Positions 22,516 through 33,963 of a stretch of DNA of 64,000 nt are shown piece after piece. A model generated the notes under the pieces. The model saw nothing but the letters and a program-made list of their open reading frames with translations. It made no database searches and was not told the DNA's origin. This stretch comes from Asterella californica. Taxonomy: Eukaryota > Streptophyta > Marchantiopsida > Marchantiales > Aytoniaceae. The position numbers and the translations under genes are program-made. Numbering within the stretch: the first letter of the stretch is position 1; each line of letters opens with the position of its first letter. The stretch is taken from the NCBI GenBank assembly GCA_036924285.1, contig JAYKYS010000008.1, forward strand, positions 18,337,001 through 18,401,000, in the 5' to 3' direction.

Positions 22516-24030
22516 TCGGTGATGAACTCGACGTTGTCGGAGTGTGATCCGTCTACCTAGGAAAGCGCCGGGCTTCTGGCTGTGGTTGTTTACTCAAGAG
22601 GTTGGCTTTCAGGTCACAACAGGAGCTATAAACACTCACACAGGAGTGTAGGATCCTCTGATATGCTCAAAAGCGAAATTTAGGTCTCACTGGTAGTAAT
22701 AGGCTTAAGCGGTGAACTTTGACACTCAAAGAGAGGAAAACTATGAAGGTTTAGACCTCTAAACTTCCCCTACATGCAAATGAGGTACTACTGAACTCAC
22801 AGACGAAGTTTCAACTTGAGATCAAATTCTGACACGGAGATATGAACAGAAAAGTTCTGAATAAGAGAATTATGGCAATTTCTGGTACCTAGACAGCTAT
22901 TCAGACATAGAACAGAGAATTGGCTCGAGGAATTTCAAATCTTCTCACAGTATTTGAAGTCTACAGGATGCTGAACATCCCTGTGAAGTTGGGACTCCTG
23001 AATGTTTGTAGAACTCCAGATCTCCTTCTCTAAAGTCGCTGCTCTAGATTAAGAGCTTTTCAGACCCCCTCTGCTTCAGCGGCCGCCCTAAATTACTCAA
23101 ATGATACGAAACTTTTTGGACAGTCGTAGCCCTCCTGACAGTGAACGCAACCACGAAGTTTTGAAGTGATTTCCTCAATTCTGCTGCAATTGGCACCGAA
23201 AACCCCAAAATCAACAAAAGTGACACAGTTTTGGCACAATCCGAACTTCAATTGGGCATAACTCCTTGTTTATTGATCCAAATCGAGCAAAAATTTCACT
23301 GACAGTGCTTGGCACGACGAGCTCCCTCTTCCTGTGTTCTCAGATTTCGAAGATCCCTCACCAATTCTTCGAACTCTCCTCTAGAGCTCTATTTCTAAAC
23401 TTAGAGTTTTACAAAAGACAAAAATGGACCAATGGGAGTTCATAGCTCCACTTGACTGTCCTTTTGTGCCTTAAACTACCTGGTAACTTTTCTACACTCA
23501 TAGGCTACCACGTCAAGCCCCCTAGAGTGCCAGCGTAAAACTTAAACTACCTAAAATGACACATAACCCTGAAAAATAACTTAAATTAGCTAGAAAGCGT
23601 GCATGGGCGACAAGTAAGTACAACCCATGAGCTCAAACCCCTATCAGCATGGAAATCCTAAGTTATGTACATTGAACGTCATAGACAAGTAAGAAGTCAC
23701 TTGCACAAGCGCACAAATGCTTGAACAAGATAACTAACATACTATCAGCCTACTAGGACTCAAAATAGTGTTAACACCGTATGCAAAGGTGTCAAACATA
23801 TACATAAAGGACTAGAAGTAATATGAGTTAACTTCTAGAACTACCAAACCTAAGCGTCGGAGTAGAAGTCAAGCATGTAGCCGCCAAGTAGCGCGACAAC
23901 GTGAAGGTCCGGGTGGAGATATTTGTGAGTTTGAACTGGAAGAGGAGATTAGCAATCATGAACGAGGATGAAGATGGATCTGGTTGTTCGGGAGGATGCT
24001 GTGGACCTAGGATGATGGATTTGTAGACGG
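22516..24030 (+). other. Non-coding leader of the TR-GAG element
   Basis: About 1.5 kb between LTR and gag with no long ORF. It would hold the primer-binding and packaging signals. No tRNA complement was recognised: the first bases are TCGGTGATGAACTCG rather than the common TGGTATCAGAGC. Confidence 0.5.
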
Positions 24031-25653
24031 TTGGGATCATGGGAGGATAGGAGGATGGGACGAGCCATGACTGTGGACGGGATGGATGGATCAGAGGGGA
24101 TACCAGGGGTGCAGTTGGATGCAGCAACTGCACGTTTGTTTCAAGCCTTCACTTTGTTTATGCGGCAAGAGCAAGAGAACCAACAAAAGGAGGCTTTGGG
24201 GAAGAAGGCGCTTGGAAGGGTGATCGACAAGCTCGATCTATTTGATGGGAGAGACATCTCAAAGTACTTGAGATGTTACAAGACGGAGATGGATTTGGAT
24301 CAGGTACCGGAGAAGGAGATGATCGAGACGTTCGAACTCGCTGCGGTGCCTGAGATAAGGGAACATGTAGGGTCTGACAAAGCGTGTTGGGAGGAACTGG
24401 GATACATTTTCACATGCGCTGATGGAGGAGTATTTCTTGGGGAACTCAGATCGAGTAACCAAGAAATCGTTTTTGGAATGGGTCAACAGATCCAGCAAGG
24501 GTTTATAGCCTACAGAGCTGTTAAAGGAGTTTGAGAGACAATTCTCTCAACTACCTCGGGTGGACAAGCTAACCTTGGAGAGCTACAAGACGGAGCTGTT
24601 TCTTCAAGCTGCGGATGAGACATGGCAAGAGCCATTGGAGCTACTTTTGGAAGATGGGGAGGAAGAAGAAGGGTTAACAAGAAATTGGGAGGTTGTGCAT
24701 GAAGCGGTTGAGCTTCTTGTCCGGAGACAGACAAGAGAAAGGGTTACAAGGTTGACACCTGCAGCGTTGACTACCACACCAGTTCGAGTAGTATATGAGG
24801 TTCAACCTCCAGTTGTGGTTGTAGAGGAGAAGGATCCAACCATTGAGGACCTACAGCAAAAGATGCAAGATCTGCAAGCTAAGGTTACTAGGTTGGAAGA
24901 TAAGAGATCATCGACTGATATGGAGCTTGTACCCAAACCAGCTTGGGTACATCAGTGCTTGTGGTGTGATGGTACTGATCATCAGCGGGACGATTGCATC
25001 GACTTTGCAGAGTCTTTGCAACGAGAGTTCATTTCTTGGGAGGATGGAAATGTTAGGTTCAGAAGTACGGGTACTCTCCTTCAAGCCAACGTTGGTAAAG
25101 GAGGGATGAAGAAGTTTGTGGATGATTATTTTGCGGCACATGCAGTTGTAGCTATCGAAGCTACAAGTTATGGTGCTAGGGTGGAGGAGATTGAGCATGA
25201 TCTCCATAAGGATGATTTGGATGAGCACGTGGATCCAAGCGAGCTCAGGTTGGATACTGCATCTATGATGCAGACGAGAAGAAGGGACAAGAAGAGACTT
25301 CTTCAGATAAGCAAGCCGGGGAGGATAAAGTTCAACAGGAAACTATTCTTCCTGAACAGGCAATGAAGGACGATCCTTCACAACCGGAGGAGATGGTTGA
25401 CGTGCAGATAGTAGACGTGGGTGATCTGGTTGCAGACAAACAACAACCAGATGCAGAGATTATGATGATGGATGTGAAGGGAGGTTGGAAGGAGTGCATT
25501 CGAGATGCAAAGGTTGGGTTCATTTCACGGGAGGTCTTGGGTGCAACTTCAAGGGAAGTCCATGATGTCACCATTGACATTATCAAGGACAAACGACTTG
25601 CTGAGGATGAACGAGAGTGGATGGATGCTCTTGAGACTACAGATATACAATGA
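24031..25653 (+). pseudogene. gag: gag polyprotein gene, frameshifted
   Basis: Gag forms the virus-like particle and binds element RNA. Frame 1 (24031 to about 24415) has the capsid-type start LDLFDGRDISKYLRCYKTEM and CWEEL. The reading then moves to frame 2, where EEYFLGNSDRV, FLEWVNRSS, LLKEFERQF and ESYKTELFLQA continue the gag pattern; an in-frame TAG lies at 24506-24508. Frame 2 then carries a heptad-like coil (IEDLQQKMQDLQAKVTRLED) and a zinc knuckle CLWCDGTDHQRDDC (C-X2-C-X4-H-X4-C), which binds RNA. The acidic tail is in frame 1 again, from about 25280 to the stop at 25653. It therefore has two frame changes and one stop. ATG and GTG codons at 24560 and 25363 are not real starts. Confidence 0.8.
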
Positions 25654-26279
25654 TGGGTAAGGATGACTTACAGGGGAGAAGCCATTGCTGAAGGTGATTT
25701 GTGTTGAGAGAATGATGCTTGGGAGGTTTGTAAGGATTTTCAGAAGAAGAGATCAGGGAGGATGATGGTTGAGGAGGATACCATGTACAGCAAGATAATT
25801 ATGGTCACGTTTGAGGATTTTGGTTGCAGCGGTGTGGTTTTTTTTTCAGAAAAACAAAAAAAGAAGAGAGGATTAGGTACGACGACATGTACAGACTTGG
25901 GGTTGAGGGTTACAGTCAGGATATGTGGTGATGATTGGATCAACGGATGATGTCTACTACGACACTTGGGTTACAAACCTCGATGATGAGGTTCTACAAG
26001 ACGGATGGAAGACATTTTCATGGTATGATGGGTTATTCTTTCTATGTCTTCGCATATTGAAAGATGTATAGATTTAGAGGGGGTGATTGGATGGGAGGTT
26101 CGAGGAGAAAGTCGATCAGCATGGATCTAGGGAGGATCATGGCAGGGTAGCAACTTCAAGATGACGATCAAGTTGCAGACTTGAGGATGAGATGGGAGGG
26201 AGGATGACAAGAAGGGAACGAGTGCACGTGCCGATCCACTCCTTGGTTGGTATCTCTGGTGCATACCAGAGGATGCACA

Positions 26280-26296
26280 GGTTTGGAGGGGGTGGA
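26280..26296 (+). promoter_or_regulatory. Polypurine tract before the 3' LTR
   Basis: GGTTTGGAGGGGGTGGA directly abuts the TG that begins the 3' LTR, the expected position of the primer for plus-strand DNA synthesis. Confidence 0.75.
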
Positions 26297-28331
26297 TGTC
26301 GTGTCGTGGACCGGCTCCTACCTGAAATTCAAACTTCGATGCTTGTCGCTCCAAAGACACTCATGAGAAGACAAGCTAGGCCCCAGCTTACGGGTTTTTG
26401 ACACAATCTCAGATCTCCATTTTCATCACATAGATGGATAGAGCTCCTTGTCAGCTTTCCATAGGTACTTTGTCTACTTCGTTTGGACGCCTAGTGGAAA
26501 AGTTACAGGATTCGAAAGATGGAGAAAATAAGCTAGGCCCCAGCTTACGGGTTTTTGGCACCACTTCGGATCTTCATTTTTATCGCACCAGTGGATAGAG
26601 CTTCTTGCCAGCTTTCCATAGGCACTTCATCTACTTCGTTTGGACGCCTAGTGGAGAAGTTACAGGACTCGAAAGATGGAGAAAACAAGCTAGGTCCCAG
26701 CTTACGGGCTTTTGGCGCAACTTCGGATCTTCACTTTCATCACATGGATGGGTAGAGCTCGTTGTCAGCTTTCCATGGGCATCTTGTTTACTTCGTTTGG
26801 ACATCCAGGGAAGAAGTTATGCGATTCGAAAGAAGGTAAAATCAAGCTAGGCCCCTAGTTACTTGCTGACTGGGTATTCAGGGCTTCAGGCGTTATATCA
26901 AAGACGCAAGGGGCCTGCTTCTAGAATTCAGGAGATTCAGGAGAGAATTGTACGTACAGAGACTGTTGCAAGGGGGGTGCTTAAGGGGCTAGCTTGCGCC
27001 TGCGACCTGTCAACGGACGGTTCGGGAGATTTAGGAGTCCAATGCAAGCGCGCAAGGCGTCGTTGGGTTCAGATCTGTGCAGGCTACGCACTGGTTTAAA
27101 CGGTTTGGGAAGAGACGGATCGGGGGTTGTGTTCTGAGAGAAATTGAGACGCATGAAGCAGATTTGGGGTTTTCAGTTACCTGTGAAGGAGAGTTGGACC
27201 GTTCGGGCCGTTCCGGAGTCCAAACTTGCTGTCCTTGGATCCATCAGGATCAAAACAACGAGTTCTTCAGGAAATTGAAGACGATACAAAGTTTCATCGG
27301 ACGGTTTGGGAGTTGTGAGAGAAATTGGCTCGCAGAGAAGCGCTTGCGTCAAGTTTTCATCGCATGCGACCTGAGATTGGATTGTTCTTCGCGATCGGTG
27401 AGCCAAGTTCTTCGTTCTTGGTGCCTACGCGATCAGGGAGTCCTCATGTACGCATAGGAGAAGATTGTAAGTGAATTGGATTGTTGGTTTGGGTGTGGTG
27501 AGCGAATTTGAGCCGCAGGGAGTCGATTTACGTCAGTTTTTTGCAACCTGCGACCAAATTTCTCGAGTGGTTTTGCAAGGGGAACTCCAAACGGCTTGTT
27601 TGGAGTCTTGTTGGATTCAGGGTAGCCAGATCTACCTACCAGCGAAGACGGATATCAGTTTAGACGATCCGTTTGTGCGGTGTGAGCGGTGTGAGCGGTT
27701 TTAAGCCGCAGGGAGAAGTTTTTGAAGGTTCAGTCACCTACGACCGAAAATTGGCGATATCTCGACTATCGGGAGTCGGATCTGAAGGTTTCTTGAGCCA
27801 ACGGAGTCAGGGAAGGAGACCCTATCAACATTTGAAGATCGTTTGGCGAAAGGAGAAAGTTCCCAGATAGGTCTTTTTCGGTTCCTTCGCTACAGGTTTC
27901 GTCCTTTTGAGTTCGTTAAGGACTTAGTTGGTTGTGTATGGCTTGTGGTAGCTAGCTTTAGCCAAGAGCTAGTGTGTGGATGTGGTTTGGACTTGAGTTT
28001 GGATCGCATGATACTGTTGTGGCTCTGGTTGTTAGCAAAGAGAAGTTTCTCTTGCTTTGAGCTACGCTTTGGCGATTTCAGGCTAGGGTTGCGATTCAAG
28101 GGTTTGTTTTAGGGCTTCCGAAGTAGGTTACAGACCGCTCTGGTCTGTTCCTCAGTTTTGTGTTGTTAGGAGAAAGAAACGGCAGTGTACATACATTTGG
28201 AGTGGTATATATTGCACGTTCGTTTTTCGTGGTTGTTCGTCTCTGTCTTGTCTCTGTTTGGCACACAACATCTCCACAGCCAGGAACCTCACGTTTTCCT
28301 GAACATCCTTCACGCAATATCCGACACGATA
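26297..28331 (+). repeat. 3' LTR of the TR-GAG element
   Basis: 2035 bp, aligned to 20486-22515 along its whole length with scattered substitutions and small indels. The last 200 bp are visibly more diverged than the rest. A TATA-like GGTATATATTG lies at about 28204. One difference is an in-place 9-bp duplication (GTGTGAGCG) near 27680. Confidence 0.9.
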
Positions 28332-28335
28332 CCGA

Positions 28336-30060
28336 GTGATAGCTTCGCCATTTTCTTTTGTCATACTTTTTATTGTAGATCGTTTCCAAGTTGTAATATT
28401 GACTTTGTATTAGTCTGTTACTCAATCGGTCCATTCTGGTTGAGCGCTTTTGTGTAGTTACGGATCGCAAAGAATCTTTCAACATGTCTCAAGGATTTTT
28501 TTGAGGTCTTCGAGTCTTGTTGATGTCTTATGTCTCTTTAGGAGTAAAAATTCGTTCTAGGAGAAAAAATTGAGTGAAGAAAAAACAAAACTAAAGCTCT
28601 TTTTGCTCTCATTGGTCTATTTTTGGACCAATGATGTTCTAGTTGATCCTCGTAACGTTTTTGTGGTTTCTAGAGGCTTCGGAGGACCATTCGAGGAAAG
28701 AAGGATATGGTTAGAAAGCTCTCGATCGAGCTACAATCGGGGCTGAAAAATCAATCGATTTGATGGAAAGATGAGTGCGTTATGATCGATTGAGTGGAGG
28801 GGGTGAAATTCATACATATTGCTACGTTTTTTATTGTTCCGAGAGACACGTGAAGAGTTTTGAGGAGCTGTCAGTTGGGTTGGAGAGCCGACGATGTGCT
28901 GATCTTTTTTATATCAATTTCATCTGATTCTTGATCGATTTGGATTGTGAACCGACCGATTGAAGTTGAGAAGTGCAGACGTGATAAGACGGATACTGCG
29001 AATTGTGACAGTCATGAGGAATTTGCTATTGCTCGAGTTCTTGGTCGAATTTCTGAGTGAAATTTTCCAGGATTTAAGGATGTCCTATCAATAAGATACT
29101 TGGGAAGTTTCACCTCAAATGGTCAAATAGTTTGTTCAGAATCTTGGATCAAATGTACATGGGTCTGTAAAGCTTTTAAGTTAGCACAGATTACGGTTTG
29201 ATTCTATCTGAGAATTGGTTTGAGATTATGACTTGAAAATTGTTCAGGGTAGGAGTGAAGGATCCAATCAAACTTCCTGTGAAGTTTGATCATCATTGGT
29301 CAACTGGTTTGGGAGGATTGAGGTCTCAAAGTTCAAAAATACTTCTGTTATTAGCGATTTCAGATTTTTGATCTCATCTATTGTCACTTTTGGTTAATTT
29401 CGAGCAATTTGGGGAGGAGTTTGTTGCTGAAACTACCATGCCTACGTACAACTCGACATTCTGAAGGTGTGGGACTGATGTCAGCTCTTGGTGGTGAAGG
29501 AGAACGGAGTCGTGATGAATCATAAACCGTTGTTTTGATTCTCGGAGCTGCCAGATATTACCGTCGTTGGTGCTCTGTTGAGATCTAAGTAGTGCCTCTG
29601 AAGCATACATGCTTTACCTTGCTAGAATGCTTAGTAGACCAGGGTGTACAACAAGTTGTATTAAGACTCTATCAAGTTGATTGAGTGACCCTATAGCATC
29701 TTTTGGTTGTACTACATAAAGTTATGACGGTTGGATTGATGAGTAGTTGGCGTCGTTGGGGAGCTATTAAGTCATGCTTCCAATGATATAGAGGAGTTAC
29801 TTCAGTTAGATAGTACAGAGCTGAGTATTTCAGTTAGAGCACGAAAAGATCTGTTTGTAACACAAGTCCGACAACTTATACGTATCTTTGGATCGTAGCA
29901 AACTTTAACTTGAATCGAGTGGGTATGAGGTCACTCGGGCTAGAAGAGTATATAGTGAAACATTTGAGTGGGAACATCCAGATCTAGAGCCAACCTTGTC
30001 AACTCACATACCTCTGCACAGTCATATACCTAGTGTATTTTTAGACAGAAAAACATGTTA
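28336..30060. other. No gene recognised
   Basis: Right flank of the LTR element. No long ORF and no recognised motif on either strand; the text has the look of old non-coding repeat sequence. Confidence 0.4.
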
Positions 30061-31104
30061 TACGATAGCGGTATCATTCGTCATTTCTTGCTTTAGCTCG
30101 TTCGCTCGTGGTTTCTTCGCCGTTCGCTTGTAGGGCTCGGGCTTATGCTGGTGTTTCATTGAGGTTTTGTGCGTGCTTGATTCCTTGTGCGGCGATATTG
30201 TCACCTCGATCCGTTCGATTTCATTCTTTCTTGTTTTCGTGCGTTCGCTCCTACTTTCTTCGTCTGTTGCTTGCATGGGTCGGGCTTATGCTGGCGTTTC
30301 ACAGGAGGTCGGGCCTATGCTGCTGTTTTGCGTCGTTCAATCTTGTCTCTCGGCGGTTTTAGCTGTTGTGGCGGTGCTTTCTTGTTGCCAGGTCTTTGCG
30401 TTTTGTTGTTGATGGGAGTTGTGGTTGGTCAACATGCTCCGATCGTGCGTGTTCCAGGATCGTGCGTTTTTCTTCTGGGAGCCGGGTTGGTCGTCCGTCT
30501 GAAGTCTATCGCGTTTGTGCTGTTTGTGCGCAATGCATTTGTTCTTGTTCTATGGCAGGTATCGCATGCGGTTAGGCGACCTCTAGTGGGTGTGGACAAC
30601 TGCTGTTGCGAGAAGTCTTGCATGTGCAGGTGAGAGCATGGACGTCTAGATGTGACGCAATAAGCTGGTCGTTGAGCACGATAAGAGATAGGTGTTGTTT
30701 TTCAGTCTGTGGGTGTCTTTGAGAAGAAGCTGGACGAGGTAAACTCTCTCGTGCTATTTTCCAGTATGCAATGTCTGACCTCAGCGAAAACTGTGAGGCA
30801 GCCGTGGACAGTGACGGGATAACGATACGATGGAAGTGGAGGAAGTTACTGCTGTCGAGCCGGCTGTTGAAGTAGCTTCCGATTTCAAGTTCTTGGATGT
30901 CAGCGGTGGTGCCTTGCGTTTCTCTCCTCTGTCGCTTAGCTCGCCTATGATCTCGTTCGACGACCGGGAGCTAGAACTGACACGTACTTACATTTACTTG
31001 CAGCTAGGGTTTTCATAGAATCCCTCTGAGTTTTTAATGAAGTTCGATTATGTCAAGATAGGTAGAACGTGTCATCTCTGTGAGTTGCATCTTTTTTCAT
31101 TGCA

Positions 31105-31290
31105 GACGTTAGCTGGTCCCTTCCGTTTCTTCTCATACTCCGTGGATAATTTTTACCTCTATTTGCAAGACAGGCGGTATCAAGTGTTCTCTTATCCTGC
31201 ACATTTCAATCATGATGACGGTTCGTTGAGGTCCATTATTCATGCAGTTTATCGTTCTCATGGTCATCCTTGCGTTTGTACTCAAGTTGA
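31105..31290 (+). other. Conserved coding-like block upstream of Rep, copy 1
   Basis: Frame 2 reads LAGPF, DNFY, LQD, QVFSYP, then LR.IIHAVYRSH and CVC. Copy 2 (about 41970-42160) reads LSGPF, DNRY, LQD, RMFSYP, LR.TVHLIYHS and CVC in the same order, with one in-frame stop. Conservation of protein character between diverged copies suggests an upstream exon or N-terminal domain of the Rep protein, or a second small protein. The frame differs from the Rep frame, so an intron or frameshift must lie between if they belong together. A splice-acceptor-like TTTTTTCATTGCAG precedes the block. Confidence 0.5.
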
Positions 31291-31338
31291 TCTTGAGGAG
31301 AGCTTAGTACTTTGTCGGCGTTTCTGTTTCATCAAGCA

Positions 31339-32306
31339 ATGTCCCTCCGGCGTGAAGCCAGAGCTAGGCGTCCCAGCCTAGAAGTCTCTGTTATCATCTG
31401 TACCGATGGGGCCGACCTGGATACTAGATACTTTTCTCTTATCTCTGAGTTTCTGAAGAAACAGTGTGTCTCTGGTATTTTTTTCGTTGAGAGAGGTGAC
31501 TCACTTCTTCATCTATACTTGCAGGGTGTAATTTGCATATACATGAAGTCCTGTGTGCAGGTCAAGAAACGTATCTCGCAGACATTGGGATGGGCCAGGG
31601 ACAGGCCACTACGGGCAGAAATTTGTGTTAAACAATTGTCTAACAAAGATATTCATACCTTTGTTAGCATGGTGGGGTACTGTCTTAAGGACCAGAATCT
31701 TCAGCATCATCATGCTGCTACGAAAAACATCTCTGATACTATGATTGAGGATGGTAAGGAGATCTTTATGCTTATGGGAGCGGCCGACTCTAAAAACCGT
31801 GTGGAGTTGACGTACTTGAATATCCCCCCTCGGGCTCTGCAGTATAATAGGTATAAATCTCTTACTCCCTTGTCCAGCACCTTTGCTCGCTGTTTGAAAG
31901 GTATGCTGACCTCTGAGAAGTATACAGCGTCACCCCGCTGGCTCACACAAACGAGAATACAAAAGTCTCGGTCCGATTCTCTTTGGAACTCGTACATTAG
32001 ACCTCAGGAGGTGAGCGCAAACGACATCGACAATATTTTTTCTATAGGGATACTGCTCGTTGTGCACACTGCCTGCGCAGATATTACAGCAGCACAGCAG
32101 CGGACGATGAACTGCAGCCGGTCCCACAGCACGAGCAGGAGGTCAAGGTGCCACCTGTCTCGGACCTGCAAGATGTGAGCACAGACCTCGACACCGGCGT
32201 CCAGAGGAAGACCACTCTTTTCATGGAAGCGGACGCGTTCTCAGAGTACATTCCGCTGGCCGAAGCCATGACCCGCAGCACATGTCACCAAAGAGGATTA
32301 CCATTG
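31339..32306 (+). pseudogene. Rep-like HUH endonuclease (single tyrosine), copy 1
   Basis: HUH endonucleases of the Rep class nick one DNA strand through a tyrosine and start rolling-circle replication or transposition. From the ATG at 31339: residues about 15-22 give a first strand (LEVSVIIC); 51-63 carry the metal-site region ERGDSLLHLYLQG; 114-118 carry the nicking motif YCLKD (Y, then K three residues on), followed by HHH. Downstream blocks RALQYN and KYTASPRWL are shared with copy 2. In copy 1 the second His of the H-x-H is Tyr. The frame breaks at the T6 run 32036-32041; a later frame holds a C-x2-C (RCAHC), then SEYIPLAEA, and a second shift near 32280 precedes SPKR. No helicase domain follows. 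Confidence 0.72.
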
Positions 32307-32413
32307 TAGTGGGGTGTACCATGTACAGCACTAGCGTAAGAGTAATTACGTTTGGGAGTAGAGCACGCACAGTGGACAGTGCGTTCAGGACTGTATGTAC
32401 AACGTTTTATATC

Positions 32414-32419
32414 AATAAA
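32414..32419 (+). terminator. Polyadenylation signal AATAAA, copy 1
   Basis: AATAAAG about 110 bases after the Rep tail, at the same relative place and with the same next base and nearby AGGT as in copy 2 (43414). Confidence 0.5.
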
Positions 32420-32675
32420 GCTCTCGAGGTGAACGTACCCTTTTTCTTTTCCAAAATACATGCGCACGGCCCCCCAAAGTAGAAAAGTTGGCAATCCCCG
32501 GAAGCAAAAGAAAGCAAGGAACAAAAACTGGACAGACAATTGGTCGGTAGCCGAAAATACTCCAAATTAAAAAATTTGCCCCACAAAACCCATCCATCGA
32601 ACTGAGAACTAGTGATAATGCAAGGAAGGAGAATGACCATAAACATTTCATTACGCATGTACAAAGCTGACATTC

Positions 32676-32950
32676 GATAAACTATCGACTTCTTCTTTCT
32701 GGATGGCAGAGTATCTTCTATTTAGCTTTGACAAGCACTAATGTAATTTGCAGTGTCTTACTGCTAAGTGAAACTTTATCTTTTCAAAGTATAATGGAGT
32801 TTCAAAGTTAAAATCTTTTTAGAATATGCTATACCCGCAAGAAAGAATTATGACTTTGGCTGGACCTTGGCGAGTGTTTCTTGCCAGCACCTCCAGAGGT
32901 GCCTTTAGAAAAATATCACGTGCTTCTTCTTATTGAGTTCTCACTCATTT
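32676..32950. mobile_element. GAGGTAC-family dispersed repeat, copy B
   Basis: Contains CTATCGACTTCTTC, TTTAGCTTTGACAAGC followed by CTAATGTA, ATGACTTTGGC, then the near palindrome GCACCTCCAGAGGTGC and TCTTCTTATTGA. These are in the same order as copy A (18877-19395). Confidence 0.5.
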
Positions 32951-32971
32951 TCACTTGTTTGTTTTTGCGCG

Positions 32972-33150
32972 GACAATCTATTCGTCATAATAGTGATTCT
33001 AGATGACAGAGTAAAAAAGAATGAATGAAGACATTATACTCTCAGTTCAGAAGAACGACTCAGTTCAGTAGAAAGCTAGCCATTGAAAAGTTCTGGTCTT
33101 TTGTCTTTCAACTGTCTAGGAATATTTTCGCTTAACATTGACACCTCTCA
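32972..33150. mobile_element. GAGGTAC-family dispersed repeat, partial copy B2
   Basis: GGACAATCTATTCGTCAT, TTCTAGATGACAGAGTA and TTCGCTTAACATTGACA repeat the left half of the family directly after copy B, so two copies lie in tandem here. Confidence 0.4.
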
Positions 33151-33963
33151 TAAAAAACCATGCGTCAATAACAATTTCTGCTTGTCTAAGCATTCTTTCT
33201 TAACTTTCATAAACTTTCCTCCATGGATTGGATACTCTCGTAATTATTTTACGAGAAACAGATTCTACATAGAGGTGCAACATTAAGAGATCTCGTTCAT
33301 TAATCCATAACAGTTCAAATTCGTCACCAATCAGTAATTTTCCCGATAACTTGAGAGGAAAATTCTTTACATTTTCAAGACAACATGTATGAGTAAAGAG
33401 ATATTAAAATATTTTTGTAAGAATTGAAATAATTTTTGAAGGAACAATCATATGTTCCAAATCAAATTTCCAAATATAGTAAATTTGCACTTTTGATTTT
33501 TTCCAAATATAATCTATTTTTTTTGAAATAGATATAGACAACAGGGGTCCAAAAGATAACATTGGTTTCATTGATATGTTTCGAGTGAAATAGGTTTTGA
33601 AATCCACTTAGCCGGCAGATTTATTTATACTATAAAGTATATTTATAAACGTTTAGTTTTAAGAAAATGCCATTGCAAACTGGAATGTCGAAGCATAGAA
33701 GAAGTTGTGAATGTATATGAGCTTGTAAAGAGTCACAAAACTTATGAGAGATGCATAAGATCTTCTAAAGAGTTCTGTTCTTATGAGAACTAGAAGACCT
33801 TGTAAAAGGATCTAATGATCAGATCGATGAAAAGTGTGCTCGTAAAGACTTGAACACAAAAACATGTAGTTTTGTCAAAAACTCTTTTACAGTCATAGTA
33901 AGATTAGACTTGTATATGACATTACAGGACCATTATTAGAGAAGCACAATATATACTCACGTA

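Larger units (their letters stand above)
20486..28331 (+). mobile_element. TR-GAG type non-autonomous LTR retrotransposon, complete
   Basis: Two direct repeats of 2030 and 2035 bp bound a 3.78-kb interior. The left LTR begins TGTCGTGTCG and ends in the exact reverse complement CGACACGACA; the right one ends CGACACGATA (one change). The four bases CCGA lie just outside both ends (20482-20485, 28332-28335), fitting a target-site duplication. A purine-rich tract sits directly before the right LTR. The interior has a single gag region (24031-25653) with a zinc knuckle and no protease, integrase, reverse transcriptase or RNase H, so mobility needs an autonomous partner. The sequence after the left LTR (22516) does not read as a standard initiator-Met primer site. 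Gag itself is broken by frameshifts and a stop. Confidence 0.88.
30060..32445 (+). mobile_element. Rep/HUH element, copy 1 (replitron-like), boundaries approximate
   Basis: A plus-strand unit defined by its homology with 40560-43445. Order in both copies: a G/T-rich leader; an ATG (30830 here, 41665 there) about 0.5 kb before the Rep start; a conserved block (LAGPF, LQD, FSYP, CVC) at about 31105-31290; the Rep gene; a C-terminal tail; a 3' region ending with AATAAA (32414-32419 here, 43414-43419 there) followed by a shared AGGT. No terminal inverted repeat, LTR or target duplication was found, as would be expected for a rolling-circle-type element but also for a decayed one. There is no helicase Walker motif and no capsid-like ORF. 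Element ends are estimates. Confidence 0.6.

Noticed and set aside
30187..30633. 148-codon plus-strand Cys/Leu-rich ORF before Rep copy 1
   Set aside because: Three overlapping plus-strand frames are open here because the leader is G/T-rich; no motif and no counterpart frame in copy 2.
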